A DNA stretch of 64,000 bases from positions 54,357 to 118,356 of the forward strand of contig QQVO01000078.1 in assembly GCA_003388505.1 (NCBI GenBank), read 5' to 3'. The translations under genes and the position numbers were made by a program. The stretch's first letter is position 1; every line of letters begins with the position of its first letter. The notes beneath the pieces were generated by a model. That model searched no databases. It saw nothing but the letters and a program-made list of their open reading frames with translations, and was not told the origin of the DNA. This document shows positions 1 through 8,855 of the stretch, in pieces. Origin of the DNA: Planctomycetota bacterium (lineage in GTDB: Bacteria > Planctomycetota > Planctomycetia > Planctomycetales > Planctomycetaceae).

Positions 1-629
1 TCGGCGCGTTTCACCAGCCGCTGGGCGTCGTGATCGACACCGAATTGCTCAACACACTGCCCGATCGGGACTACCGCTCGGGGCTGGCGGAAGTTGTGAA
101 GTACGGAGTGATCCTGGACGCCGGGTTCTTTGAGTATCTGGAACAGCAAGTTGATGCGCTGAACGAGCGCGATTCGGCCGCGTTGCGGCACGCGATCGCC
201 GAGAGCTGCCGGTTGAAGGCGTACGTGGTCGAACGGGACGAGTACGAGACGACCGGATTACGTGCCGTGCTCAACTACGGCCACACCTTCGGACACGCCT
301 TCGAGGCGCTCAGCGACTACAGCGAGTTGATGCACGGCGAGGCGGTCGCGATCGGGATGATCTGCGCCAGCCGGCTGGCGGAGCGACTCGGCCGGGTTGA
401 TGCCGAAGTCACTGCGCGACAAGTCGCGTTGCTCGAGGCGCTGCAATTGCCGACCAGGCTATCCGCAGAGGGGCGATTCTCGGCAGAAGAGGTTCTGGGG
501 CGGATGCGCCTCGACAAGAAAGCGGTCGCCGGGCGAATGCGGTTCATCCTGCCGACGAAGATCGGGCATGTGGAACTGGTCGACGGTGTCCCGGAAGCAG
601 ACGTCGTCGCGGTGCTCGGGTCGGAATGA
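1..629 (+). CDS. aroB: 3-dehydroquinate synthase, C-terminal part
   Basis: 3-Dehydroquinate synthase closes DAHP to 3-dehydroquinate in the cytoplasmic shikimate pathway, using NAD+ and a divalent metal. The frame (first full codon at base 3) is open to the left edge. About 208 residues remain of a family usually near 360, so the N-terminal NAD-binding part lies outside the window. Diagnostic pieces are GAFHQP followed by VID and TLPDR, then GLAEVVKYG, the metal-ligand histidines in NYGHTFGHA (near residue 95 of the visible part), LMHGEAVAIGM, and the LDKK stretch near the C terminus. The partial status is a window effect; no frameshift is seen. The next gene is on the same strand but probably starts about 90 bases downstream. 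Confidence 0.96.
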   Translation, partial: GAFHQPLGVVIDTELLNTLPDRDYRSGLAEVVKYGVILDAGFFEYLEQQVDALNERDSAALRHAIAESCRLKAYVVERDEYETTGLRAVLNYGHTFGHAFEALSDYSELMHGEAVAIGMICASRLAERLGRVDAEVTARQVALLEALQLPTRLSAEGRFSAEEVLGRMRLDKKAVAGRMRFILPTKIGHVELVDGVPEADVVAVLGSE

Positions 630-721
630 ACCACGACGACACCAAGGACACAACGGAAAAAGGCTCGACTCTGATCTCAAATCGAGACAGTCAATCGGGC
701 AATAACAGGGGGCAGCATCGC

Positions 722-1900
722 ATGGATCGATCGATGTCGCGACGGAGTTCATTCCACGTATGTTTGGCAATTTCAATCGCTGCGCAGGCTTCAGTCGCGC
801 AGGGCGCAGAGCCGAATGCACCTCAGCGCCTTCGGTCCGGGCCGCCGGTGATTGAATCGTCCTGGGACGACCTGCTGGCGGGAATCGAAACGAAAGCAGA
901 CTGGCTGAAACATAAGGAGGTGCTCAGGCAGCGGTATCTCGATCTGATTCGCGATGAGCACAAGCCGGAACGCCCGCCGCTTGATCTCGAAGTCCACGAA
1001 GCGGTGATCGTTGACGGCGTCTACGAGCGGCGGCTGATCAGTTACAACGTGGAACAAGGCGAGCGGGCGCACGCCTACCTCGGAATTCCGGTCGATCTGG
1101 AGGCGCCCGCGCCGGCCGTTGTCGCGTTGCACGGGACATTTCCCGAAGGGAAGCGGCAGGCCGCGGGACTCGTCGACAACCCGGACAAGGCGTATCTCGA
1201 CCACCTCTGCCGGCGGGGCTATGTCGTCATTGCGCCGGAGCACTTCGTTTCCGGCCACCGGATTCCACCCGAAGGACCGTACGAAACCGCGCGGTTTTAC
1301 GAAAAGCATCCGGAGTGGACGTCCGTCGGCAAGTTTACCTTCGAGCATTCCATCGCGATCGACGTGCTGGAGAGTCTCGACGAAGTGGACGCCGCTCAGA
1401 TCGGCGCGATGGGCCACTCCCTGGGCGGGCACGGAACGCTCTTTCTGGCGGCCTATGACGAGCGGGTCAAGGCGGCGGCCGGGAACTGCAGCGCGACCTT
1501 TTTCCGGCACAACGACACGGTCGAAGCCTGGGCCCGCGACCACTGGTACATCTACTTCAAACATATCCGTCCCGGATTGCTGGAAGGTGAACTGCCGCCG
1601 ATCGACTTCCACGAAATCATGGCGCTCGTGGCGCCGCGCGCGTATCTGGACGTCTCCGGGCTCAACGACGGCGACCCGCTCACCCAGCGCCAGCGACTGC
1701 TGATGCTGATGAAGGTAATGGACGCCTATGAACTCGAAGAGATTCCACAGAACTTCGCGTTCTACGTCCACGGTCAGGGGCATTCGGTGCCGCACGAGAC
1801 GCGGGAACTGATCTACGGCTGGTTCGACAAGCACCTCAAGCCGCCGGAAACCACGGCGACGAAACTGGTCACACCGGAGAACGAGACGCCGCCGGAATAG
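722..1900 (+). CDS. Secreted alpha/beta hydrolase (dienelactone-hydrolase / acetyl-esterase-like)
   Basis: Predicted exported alpha/beta-hydrolase of about 392 residues. The ATG at 722 is preferred over an in-frame ATG at 626 that overlaps the aroB stop, because residues just after 722-735 form a signal peptide (hydrophobic VCLAISIAAQASVAQG before AEPN). The core has an HGTFPEGK oxyanion-type turn, a nucleophile elbow GHSLGG in IGAMGHSLGGHGTLFLAAY, an Asp-bearing segment (LDVSGLNDGDPL) and a late His in HGQGHSVPHE, giving a plausible Ser-Asp-His triad. Similar secreted hydrolases in planctomycetes are annotated as acetyl xylan esterases or dienelactone hydrolases; the substrate cannot be read from sequence. 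The downstream gap to queC (opposite strand) holds a family E repeat. Confidence 0.8.
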   Translation: MDRSMSRRSSFHVCLAISIAAQASVAQGAEPNAPQRLRSGPPVIESSWDDLLAGIETKADWLKHKEVLRQRYLDLIRDEHKPERPPLDLEVHEAVIVDGVYERRLISYNVEQGERAHAYLGIPVDLEAPAPAVVALHGTFPEGKRQAAGLVDNPDKAYLDHLCRRGYVVIAPEHFVSGHRIPPEGPYETARFYEKHPEWTSVGKFTFEHSIAIDVLESLDEVDAAQIGAMGHSLGGHGTLFLAAYDERVKAAAGNCSATFFRHNDTVEAWARDHWYIYFKHIRPGLLEGELPPIDFHEIMALVAPRAYLDVSGLNDGDPLTQRQRLLMLMKVMDAYELEEIPQNFAFYVHGQGHSVPHETRELIYGWFDKHLKPPETTATKLVTPENETPPE

Positions 1901-1985
1901 AGTAGCCGACTCGCTCCGCCGAGTCGGAAGTCCAAGACGTGGAGCTTGCTGCACGCGAAATTCGCGCGTCGTGCGAAGATTCCAA
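1900..1985. repeat. Dispersed intergenic repeat family E, copy 1
   Basis: Starts at the stop codon of the hydrolase. It contains the palindromic GACTCGCTCCGCCGAGTC core, followed by a segment ending in GTCGTGCGAAGATTC. An inverted copy lies at 45961-46042 with the same order of sub-blocks. It could fold as an RNA hairpin between the convergent hydrolase and queC genes and might act as a bidirectional terminator, but it lacks a clear T-run. Confidence 0.7.
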
Positions 1986-2033
1986 CCGCCGCAGCGCCTT
2001 CAGAACGCAGGATCCGCTGTGCCGACCGCCTTG

Positions 2034-2741
2034 CTAATTCGCATAGTGCAGCGGATCGGACAGCCCCGCTTCGGCGAAACCCTTGCGGCGAAGCGTGCAG
2101 GAGTCGCAGCGGCCGCAGGGGGCGCCGTCGTCGGCGGGGTCGTAGCAACTGTGGGTGAGCGAGTAATCGACTCCCAGCTCGCGGCCGAGTGAAATGATCT
2201 CGGCTTTTGTGAGGTCGATCAGCGGCGTGTGGATGTGAAACCGGCCGCGTCCTTCAACGCCGGCCTGCGTCGCCAGATTCGCGAGCGACTCGAACTGGGT
2301 GATGAATTCGGGGCGGCAGTCGGGGTAGCCGCTGTAATCGACCGCGTTCACGCCGATGAACAGGTCGAACGCCCCCAGTACCTCGGCCCAACCGAGTGCG
2401 ATCGAAAGAAAGATGGTGTTCCGCGCCGGGACGTAGGTGATCGGGATGCCGGTTTCCATTTCGGATTGATCGCGGCCTTTCGGCACGTCGATGTCATCGG
2501 TCAGCGCGGAGCCGCCGAAGGTGCGCAGGTCGAGCGGCACGGTGATCTGCCGCTTCACGCCGGCCGCGCGGGCGACGCGGCGGGCGGCGTCGAGTTCAAA
2601 CCGATGCCGTTGCCCGTAATCGAACGAGATCGCGTGACATTCGAATTCATCACGCTGGGCGACGGCGAGCGCCGTCGCCGAGTCGAGTCCGCCGGAGAGC
2701 AGGACGACGGCCGGATCGGGGGAATCCTTGGATTGCGGCAT
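2034..2741 (-). CDS. queC: 7-cyano-7-deazaguanine synthase
   Basis: QueC converts 7-carboxy-7-deazaguanine to preQ0 with ATP and ammonia, a step of queuosine synthesis. The 235-residue product has normal family length. The N terminus carries the PP-loop ATP-binding motif [10 protein letters not shown], then [11 protein letters not shown]. The C terminus has the four-cysteine zinc site (THSCYDP, then CGRCDSC, followed by RRKGF). The start ATG at 2741 places the PP-loop about 15 residues in, as expected. It is monocistronic here, with repeats on both sides; other queuosine genes are not adjacent. A PTPS/QueD-like gene is present but 57 kb away. Confidence 0.95.
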   Translation of the reverse strand: MPQSKDSPDPAVVLLSGGLDSATALAVAQRDEFECHAISFDYGQRHRFELDAARRVARAAGVKRQITVPLDLRTFGGSALTDDIDVPKGRDQSEMETGIPITYVPARNTIFLSIALGWAEVLGAFDLFIGVNAVDYSGYPDCRPEFITQFESLANLATQAGVEGRGRFHIHTPLIDLTKAEIISLGRELGVDYSLTHSCYDPADDGAPCGRCDSCTLRRKGFAEAGLSDPLHYAN

Positions 2742-2810
2742 TCGTTACGGTGAGGCTGGCAAAGCCCACCAGTTGCAACTCGCGGGCTTCGGCTCGGCGG
2801 AGTGATCTAT

Positions 2811-2965
2811 TTAGGTTACGTTGCTTCGTTCCCGAAAGTTGTTGCAGTTGAGTCAAGATTCAGCGACCGACGGGAGCGGTCCAGGCGAGCGGCGCGGCGT
2901 CAGCCCGCCGATGCGTCCAGGAACCGGCAGCTCACATGGTCTGAGGCGCAGCCTCGTTACAGGTC
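2811..2965. repeat. Dispersed repeat family A, copy 1 (full length)
   Basis: About 155 bases. It begins near TTTAGGTTAC, passes through a block ending CAGCGACCGACGGGAGCG, then a GC-rich GCGAGCGGCGCGGCG...CCCGCCG palindrome, then AGCTCACATGGT and GCCTCGTTAC. Related copies are at 37831-37944 and 42841-42960, with a truncated one at 5516-5573. The end GCCTCGTTA supplies the stop codon (2957-2959) of the convergent metallohydrolase gene, so the repeat overlaps the 3' end of a coding region. Confidence 0.8.
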
Positions 2966-5464
2966 GTCTGGAGATTCACCGGCGATCTGCCGGTACGTCT
3001 CAAGCGCCCGGTCGTACGCGGCGCGGGCCGCCTTGCGCTCCGCTTCGGCAATGAGCTGATGCCGGTTGTTCCACAGCAGTTCGACCGATTCGGCGCACCA
3101 CAAGGCGCTGGCACGAGACGCGCGGATCGGCTGCTCGGCGACGATGACATTCACGGGATTGGTGTGCATCTGGGGAAACTGGCGGAGGGCGATCCAACTG
3201 CTGCGGTCGACTTCAACGTCGAATTCAAGTTCATGCACCTCAGAGTCGGCGGGCACGGTCCTCTCCGCAACGACACGGCCGTTGACGACCAGTTCCACCA
3301 GCCGTTCGCCGCCCGATGTCCGCTCGCCCGTCCGGGGCACGTGCAGCATCCTCGTGTCGCCCACTTCCCTGCGACCTTCGGGAGGCGTCTCCGTCCCGTA
3401 GGCGACTGCGACAGGTGTTTCCCGCGCGAACGCCACTTGCGCCGTCACCTTCACGGCGCCCGGCTCGACGAATTCAACTTCACCGAACCCGGGAGAAACG
3501 CCGCCGACCGAGAACTCCAGCGCATGCGCGTAGCCGTCGGAAACGTACGACCTGCCGTCGGCGATGCCCTGACACCATTCCGCAAAATCAATCGATTCCA
3601 GAGGCCCGTCCGCCATGCGGACATAGACGCGGCCCTGGCCGACCCGGCGGCTGCTCATGCAGGGGAAGTCGGTCTCGCCGCTGACCTTCAACTGGAACCC
3701 GCAGTTGAGCAGGTGATACCAGGTGTTCCACTCGCCGACCCGCCCGGTGTCCATCGCGCTGATGAAATCGCAGACGCCCTCCGGAACACTGACGAAGATT
3801 TCCATCGCGCCGGAGCCACGCATCGATGGGAGCACGCGATTCGGGATTTCGTTGGCTCTCCGATCGGCACTGGCCGTCAATTCATCAGCGGTCGCAGCGC
3901 CGTCACGATTCAGGTCGATCTGATCCAATGATTCCGGGAGCAGTGCGTTTCGTGTCTCCTCGCTTGTAAGCCGGCCGTCCTGGTTCGTGTCGAGACGACT
4001 CAGCATCCAGGCGACGTATCCCTCAAGGTCGATCCGCATATCCGAATGCGGATAGCCGGTCACGCCCCCCTGCTCCTTCGCCCACCGGAGAACCGGAACG
4101 GTCCAGGTGGGCCAGCCTGTGGTCTTCGTTCCGTCCGAGCCGGGATAGGTCTGATCTGTGAGATTGAGCAGGCAGACGTGGCCGAGTGCGGCCGAACCGA
4201 AGCCGCTGATCTCAAGGTCGTATTTAAGGATGGTAAGCGGTTCGCTGACGGCGTCCGCCACCGGAGAGAAGTATCTCCGCTGGAAGTCGAAGCAGGGCCC
4301 CCAGGTCAGCACGCAGCCGACGTTCAGGCCTTCCCCTTTCACCTGCCGGAACATGTCCTCCGGCGTGACGCCGAGAGTGGGAACCTGATAATGGGCGCAT
4401 CCCGCCCCGTGGATGTGATGATCGCCGCAGTACCAGCCGTGCTGCATGGGGGCGATCCAACGCTCTAGCGGGACGTCGATCTCAGCGGCGTCACTGTCCG
4501 GGATCGCGACCGTCTGCGTCAGTTCCACGTATTCGGGTCCGCGACTGCTGGTCACCTCGTAGTCGCCCGGAGGGAGCGGGACCGTTTCGCCGTCGGCCCG
4601 ATACACGTGTGGCTGAAAGAAGAAGTCGGGTGCGAGCCGCTTGGCTTGAGGCGGATAGACCCGTCCGGAGCGGTCGCGGATCGTCAGCTTGGCCATTGTG
4701 GGCGAGCCGTCCACGTCGCGAATCGACAACCCCACGGGGACTGCCGGCCGCACGTCGAAGAGGACGGGCACTTCGCTGCGAAAACCGAGATCCTGAGTCC
4801 CCTGTCCGATGTTGAACTCAATCGTCGCTTCGCGCTTCCCGGCCTCGCTTGAGTGGATGAGGGCGACCGCATACTCAACTTCGAGGCCGCTCAACTCGGA
4901 AGTCAGGGGAGGCGATGTGAACATCTCAACGTCGAGAAAGCGACCGCTCTGAGCCTCCTCCGTGAGCTGGTCATTCCCCAACTCCAGTTGTTCCTGCCGG
5001 CGCAAACTGTTCTCTGCCACTCCGCCGTAAACCGCGCCGGCCTGCGGACTGGCGATCCGGAGCCGTTCCGTCACCGTTCCTTCGTTGAGAATCTTGACCA
5101 GAACCGGAACGAACCCCCCCTGGTGGAGCACCGCCTTCGCGGGGCCTCGCGCGACCTTCACCCGCAGTTCCGGGTTGATGTGGACGACGAACAGCACCTC
5201 CGGGTCGATGAGCTGTTGCAGCCGGGGTGCGTCGCGTTCGTCTGCTGCGGCCTCGATTTGTTCGCGAAGCTCCTGGGAAACCGGCCGCCCGAGGAAATCG
5301 AGCGCCTCGACGACCCGGATCAGGTTCGCGCCGAGCGGCTGGCCTTCCACGGCCGAAACGACGGGGGCGTCCTCGGCGTAAGCCGCGGACGTGAACCGTG
5401 TGATTAGAAACCACAATAGAATGATCACAGGAATCGGACGGCGACAAGTGGTGAGACGCGGCAT
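2957..5464 (-). CDS. Secreted CehA/McbA-family metallohydrolase with embedded EF-hand pair
   Basis: Large exported protein of about 835 residues from ATG 5464. An in-frame ATG at 5512 only adds residues ahead of the hydrophobic IPVIILLWFLITRFTSAAYA signal sequence. The middle holds a PHP-like metallohydrolase domain of the CehA/McbA type: WYCGDHHIHGAGCAHYQ supplies clustered His/Asp metal ligands, with a later HSDM. Near residues 489-529 (DNA 3878-3996) are two canonical 12-residue EF-hand loops, DTNQDGRLTSEE and DLNRDGAATADE, inserted inside the catalytic region. The N terminus looks like extracellular beta-sandwich sequence. The family contains carbaryl hydrolase and McbA, but the substrate here is unknown. 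The stop codon lies inside repeat A1. Confidence 0.8.
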   Translation of the reverse strand: MPRLTTCRRPIPVIILLWFLITRFTSAAYAEDAPVVSAVEGQPLGANLIRVVEALDFLGRPVSQELREQIEAAADERDAPRLQQLIDPEVLFVVHINPELRVKVARGPAKAVLHQGGFVPVLVKILNEGTVTERLRIASPQAGAVYGGVAENSLRRQEQLELGNDQLTEEAQSGRFLDVEMFTSPPLTSELSGLEVEYAVALIHSSEAGKREATIEFNIGQGTQDLGFRSEVPVLFDVRPAVPVGLSIRDVDGSPTMAKLTIRDRSGRVYPPQAKRLAPDFFFQPHVYRADGETVPLPPGDYEVTSSRGPEYVELTQTVAIPDSDAAEIDVPLERWIAPMQHGWYCGDHHIHGAGCAHYQVPTLGVTPEDMFRQVKGEGLNVGCVLTWGPCFDFQRRYFSPVADAVSEPLTILKYDLEISGFGSAALGHVCLLNLTDQTYPGSDGTKTTGWPTWTVPVLRWAKEQGGVTGYPHSDMRIDLEGYVAWMLSRLDTNQDGRLTSEETRNALLPESLDQIDLNRDGAATADELTASADRRANEIPNRVLPSMRGSGAMEIFVSVPEGVCDFISAMDTGRVGEWNTWYHLLNCGFQLKVSGETDFPCMSSRRVGQGRVYVRMADGPLESIDFAEWCQGIADGRSYVSDGYAHALEFSVGGVSPGFGEVEFVEPGAVKVTAQVAFARETPVAVAYGTETPPEGRREVGDTRMLHVPRTGERTSGGERLVELVVNGRVVAERTVPADSEVHELEFDVEVDRSSWIALRQFPQMHTNPVNVIVAEQPIRASRASALWCAESVELLWNNRHQLIAEAERKAARAAYDRALETYRQIAGESPDDL

Positions 5465-5515
5465 CGGTCTGACGTCCTCCGTGGAGTGTTCCTTCCAGTC
5501 TACCGTGTGCAAAAG

Positions 5516-5573
5516 TCAGCGACCATCGGGAGCGGTCCAGGCGAGCGGCGCGGCGTCAGCCCGCCGATGCGTC
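5516..5573. repeat. Repeat family A, truncated copy 4
   Basis: Matches bases 2863-2918 of copy 1 almost exactly (GTCAGCGACC, GGGAGCGGTCCAGGCGAGCG and the following GC-rich palindrome), then diverges. The upstream TTTAGGTTAC half and the downstream AGCTCACATGG half are absent. It lies in the short gap between the metallohydrolase start and the 3' end of the uroporphyrinogen gene; the rest of that gap shows nothing recognisable. Confidence 0.7.
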
Positions 5574-5662
5574 CTGTTTGGTTGTGGCGAACCAGCCACG
5601 CTGGTTTCAACGCTGAATGGTTGTTCCGGTTCGGCTGGAGCAACGTCCTCCCTTGAACAAGT

Positions 5663-7213
5663 CTACCCAGAGTCAAACAATCGACCGCCCTGGTTCGCGG
5701 AGGCGTCGACAATGGCGTCGAGAATGCCGTTCCACGTGTAGTCCCCGGCCGTGACGGAAACGGTCAGACCGCACTCTTCAGCGGCCTGCGCCGTCACCGG
5801 GCTGATCGCTGCGAAGCGCACGCCTGACTCGGCGGCGCCGATCCCGTCGGCCTCCAGCAGTCGGGCAATGTTTCTTGCAATGGACGGGCTGCTGAGACCG
5901 ATCCAATGCAGTTCGCGCGTGCGGAGCAGGGACACCGTTGCGGGTGGCAACGCCTCGACGTCAACGTTGCGGTAAACGACAACCTGATCGACCGTCGCGC
6001 CGGCCGCCGACAGTTGGTTGGGAAGTACATCTCTCCCGCGATCGGCGCGGGCCCAGAGCATCCTGCGGCCGTCGGCCAGCGGCGCGAGAGCCGCCGCCAA
6101 TTCTTCAGCGCGAAACGACTCGGGAACCAGGTCGGCGCGAAGTCCCCAGGGTGCCAGTGCAATCGCAGTCGCCTCTCCAATTGCTGCAATCTTGAGAGTC
6201 GACATTCGCCGGGCGTCCCCGCCCGTCTCCCAAATGCGGCCGAGGAATCCGCCGACGCCGTTCGCACTGGTAAAGATCAGCCAATCATAGGCCGACAGAC
6301 GCGCGATTGCGTCGTCCACCTCAGTCCATTCGGAAGGCGGGAGGATGTCGACTGTGGGCATGAGAACCGGCTCGGCGCCGAGATCGACGCAGCGCTCGAT
6401 CGCCTCTCCGGCCTGATGCTCGGGACGTGTGATCCCGATTCGTACGCCAAGCAGCGGACGCCGTTCAAACCAGGCGATCCGGTCCCGGTGGGCTGCCGCT
6501 TCGCCGACGATGATCAGAGAGGGGGGGCTCAATTCGGCGGAGCGAACCGCGTCGGCCAGTTGTTGCAGCGGGGCCGTCACAGTTCGTTGGTGAGGCGTCG
6601 TCGCCCGACAGATGACGGCCGCAGGAGTCGTCTCTGCCTTCCCAGCCGAGATCAATGCATCGCAGATGCTCTCGACACGATGCAGGCCCATGTAGAACAC
6701 GAGCGTTCCGGGGAACGCCGCGAGTGCGTCGTAGTCCAGCAACGACTGCGGCTTGTGCGGGTCTTCGTGTCCGGTGACGAAGGCGACCGCCGATGCATCG
6801 CTGCGATGCGTCAACGGGATGCCAGCATACGCGCCGGCGGCGGTCGCCGCCGTGATACCGGGAACAATCTCGTACGGAATTCCGGCGGCTGCGAGCGCAT
6901 CGGCTTCTTCCGCGCCGCGGCCGAAGATGAAAGGATCGCCCCCTTTCAGCCGCACGACGGTTTTCCCCTCACCGGCCGCCTCAATCAGTCGCCGGTTGAT
7001 CTCGGCCTGGTCGAGGCGTCGTCCGTCTGGGCCCTCCGCGCGAGACGTCCGCTCGACTTCGCCCCGCGCGTGACGCAGGATTAACGGATTCACGAGGCCG
7101 TCATAGAGAACGAGATCGGCCCGCGCCAGGCATTCCTTCCCCTTGAGGGTCAACAGCCCCGGGTCGCCGGGACCGGCACCCACCAGAAAAACTTCGCCGG
7201 CGCCTGTTGTCAT
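5663..7213 (-). CDS. cobA-hemD: Uroporphyrinogen-III C-methyltransferase / uroporphyrinogen-III synthase fusion
   Basis: Bifunctional tetrapyrrole enzyme of about 516 residues. Residues 1 to about 245 are a SUMT domain: VGAGPGDPGLLTLKG (SAM site), LVLYDGLVNP, VVRLKGGDPFIFGRG, VPGITAATAAGAYAGIPLTHR. This makes precorrin-2 from uroporphyrinogen III. The remainder is a HemD domain (IGITRPEHQAGE, WLIFTSANGVGGF, IGEATAIAL, YRNVD, IGLSSPSIARN), which makes uroporphyrinogen III from hydroxymethylbilane. ATG 7213 is preferred over 7267, because the earlier start only adds charged residues ahead of the Rossmann-like beta strand. CobA-HemD fusions are known in many bacteria. No other haem gene is adjacent. 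Confidence 0.94.
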   Translation of the reverse strand: MTTGAGEVFLVGAGPGDPGLLTLKGKECLARADLVLYDGLVNPLILRHARGEVERTSRAEGPDGRRLDQAEINRRLIEAAGEGKTVVRLKGGDPFIFGRGAEEADALAAAGIPYEIVPGITAATAAGAYAGIPLTHRSDASAVAFVTGHEDPHKPQSLLDYDALAAFPGTLVFYMGLHRVESICDALISAGKAETTPAAVICRATTPHQRTVTAPLQQLADAVRSAELSPPSLIIVGEAAAHRDRIAWFERRPLLGVRIGITRPEHQAGEAIERCVDLGAEPVLMPTVDILPPSEWTEVDDAIARLSAYDWLIFTSANGVGGFLGRIWETGGDARRMSTLKIAAIGEATAIALAPWGLRADLVPESFRAEELAAALAPLADGRRMLWARADRGRDVLPNQLSAAGATVDQVVVYRNVDVEALPPATVSLLRTRELHWIGLSSPSIARNIARLLEADGIGAAESGVRFAAISPVTAQAAEECGLTVSVTAGDYTWNGILDAIVDASANQGGRLFDSG

Positions 7214-7565
7214 AACACGCTCAGTGCCCTGCCAGGGCTCTTTTTCGGGTTTCGCTCGCTCGCACATCCGCGCGAAACCCTGCGGGATCGGTGCTCCTGT
7301 GAAAACCGCTCGACCCCGGAATTCTGAATCGACGGACCCCTCAGTGTAAAGAACGGCCAGACGGTAAGCACCCGGCAGATCGGGCCGATTCGCTCCGCCG
7401 GTTTCTCACCGCTGAAGAACGATCAAGCGACGCGCATGTCACGAACCACTGGAGCGGTTTGCAATCCCTTCCGCCGCCGGTACAGTGCGGCCACTTTGGA
7501 CCGTTCATTGACACACAACTCGATCGCAAACTGGCGGCGGCAAGGCGGTCCACGCGGGTGCGGTT
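7214..7565. other. Intergenic, no gene recognised
   Basis: Upstream region of the cobA-hemD fusion (which reads leftward). Short open frames on both strands lack ribosome binding sites and family motifs, and I see no RNA gene. The promoter of the fusion must lie here, but no clear -35/-10 pair stood out. Confidence 0.5.
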
Positions 7566-7675
7566 TGTACGCTGAAGGCGTACGACAACTTAGCCCAGGG
7601 TCAGCGGCGCAGCCGCGCCACCCTGGGTTGCCGTGGACGACGTTGTCGCAAGAACTCTGAAAGAGTTGCACAGCC
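7566..7675. repeat. Palindromic intergenic repeat (family H)
   Basis: Contains a string of inverted repeats: GTACGCTGAAGGCGTAC; CCCAGGGT paired with ACCCTGGG around a GC-rich centre; and AACTCTGAAAGAGTT. No second full copy is in the window, although AACTCT/GAGTT pieces recur. The type resembles hairpin-forming repeats common in planctomycete spacers (established impression, not searched). It directly precedes repeat B1. Confidence 0.55.
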
Positions 7676-7677
7676 GC

Positions 7678-7910
7678 TCGAATGGAACGCGGATGAACAC
7701 GGATTGGACCGATTTTCGCTGATTACTGTCTTGCGTGTTGACGCCCTGCGCACCGGAATCGACCCGGTCTCGGCGCTGCCGTCTGTTGAAGAATTCCCCG
7801 CAAAATCCGTGCTAATCCGTCAAATCCGCGAAAATCTGTGTCCTGTTCGAGAATCCCCAGGGCTCGCTTCCTCGGGGCCGGACCCCAGCCGAGTTGTGTG
7901 TAACTGACAG
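7678..7910. repeat. Dispersed repeat family B, copy 1
   Basis: About 233 bases from TCGAATGGAACGCGGATG to GTAACTGACAG. It shares its layout with 14602-14821 (same orientation) and 56027-56239 (inverted). Conserved blocks are ACGGATTGGACCGATTTTCG, a variable centre, then CCGTGCTAATCCGTCAAATC, a CGCGAAAATCTGTGTCC block and a tail ending near ACTGACAG. It contains no open frame of its own. It ends 33 bases before rph, so rph transcription either starts in it or crosses it. Confidence 0.8.
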
Positions 7911-7943
7911 TACTTCGAACTCTTCCCGGCGAGAGGAAAAACC

Positions 7944-8693
7944 ATGCGTCATGACGGTCGAATGCTCGACGACCTGCGTCCGCTGTCCATCGAGCGCGGT
8001 TTCGCCGGCGCCAGTCCGGGCCGGGTGCTCGTCCGGTCGGGGGACACGACAATCCTCTGTACGGCCAGCGTTGATGAGTCGGTCCCGCCCTGGAAGATGG
8101 ATCAGGAGCAGCCGTCCGGATGGGTCACCGCCGAGTACAACATGCTGCCGGGCAGCACCTCCCCTCGAAAGCGCCGCGATCGCAGCAAGGTCGACGGGCG
8201 GACGACGGAGATTCAGCGGCTGATCGGACGCAGCCTGCGGGCGGTGGTCGACATGCGGGCGCTCGGACCGCGGACGATCACCGTCGATTGCGACGTCATT
8301 CAGGCCGACGGGGGAACGAGAACGCTCAGCATTACCGGTGGGTTCATCGCACTGGTCGATGCCGTCAATTCGATCACCGCCGACGACTGCGATGCCCGTT
8401 CGGTGTTCACCGGATCGGTGGCTGCGGTGAGCGCGGGGATCTACGGCGGCGACGTGCTCCTCGACCTCAACTATCAGGAAGACAGCCGCGCCGAAGTCGA
8501 TTTGAACGTCGTAATGACCGGTGCTGGTTCATACATCGAAGTGCAGGGGACGGCCGAGCGCGGGACGTTTGAGGATGCGCAACTTACGGCCATGCTGGCA
8601 CTTGCGAAGTCCGGCGTCGATCGGTTGACAGCCGCCCAGCGGGAAACCCTGGGGGCCGAATGGCCTCTGGACACGAATTCCAGTGTTTGCTAA
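7944..8693 (+). CDS. rph: Ribonuclease PH
   Basis: Phosphorolytic 3'-to-5' exoribonuclease that trims tRNA 3' ends in the cytoplasm. The 249-residue product has normal family length. Recognised stretches are [10 protein letters not shown] near the start, [37 protein letters not shown] (active-site and phosphate region), [17 protein letters not shown], and [19 protein letters not shown] near residue 180. The start ATG 7944 is preceded by GAGAGGAAA. It stands alone, between repeat B1 and a secreted protein on the same strand. Confidence 0.96.
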   Translation: MRHDGRMLDDLRPLSIERGFAGASPGRVLVRSGDTTILCTASVDESVPPWKMDQEQPSGWVTAEYNMLPGSTSPRKRRDRSKVDGRTTEIQRLIGRSLRAVVDMRALGPRTITVDCDVIQADGGTRTLSITGGFIALVDAVNSITADDCDARSVFTGSVAAVSAGIYGGDVLLDLNYQEDSRAEVDLNVVMTGAGSYIEVQGTAERGTFEDAQLTAMLALAKSGVDRLTAAQRETLGAEWPLDTNSSVC

Positions 8694-8855
8694 AAACCGC
8701 GCCCCTCTCCGGTATTCCTCTCAAGTTTCCCTGACCACACACAGACGATTCAGCCGCGAGCGCGTCACGACGACGCTCCGCCCCGATGGCGGCGGTTGAA
8801 CGAAACGACTTTTCCAAGCACGCCGCCACGGCGTCATGTCACAAGGGAGTGTGTC

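Noticed and set aside
1946..2192. Small plus-strand frames in the hydrolase-queC gap
   Set aside because: They overlap repeat E1 and the 3' end of queC and have Arg-rich shadow composition.
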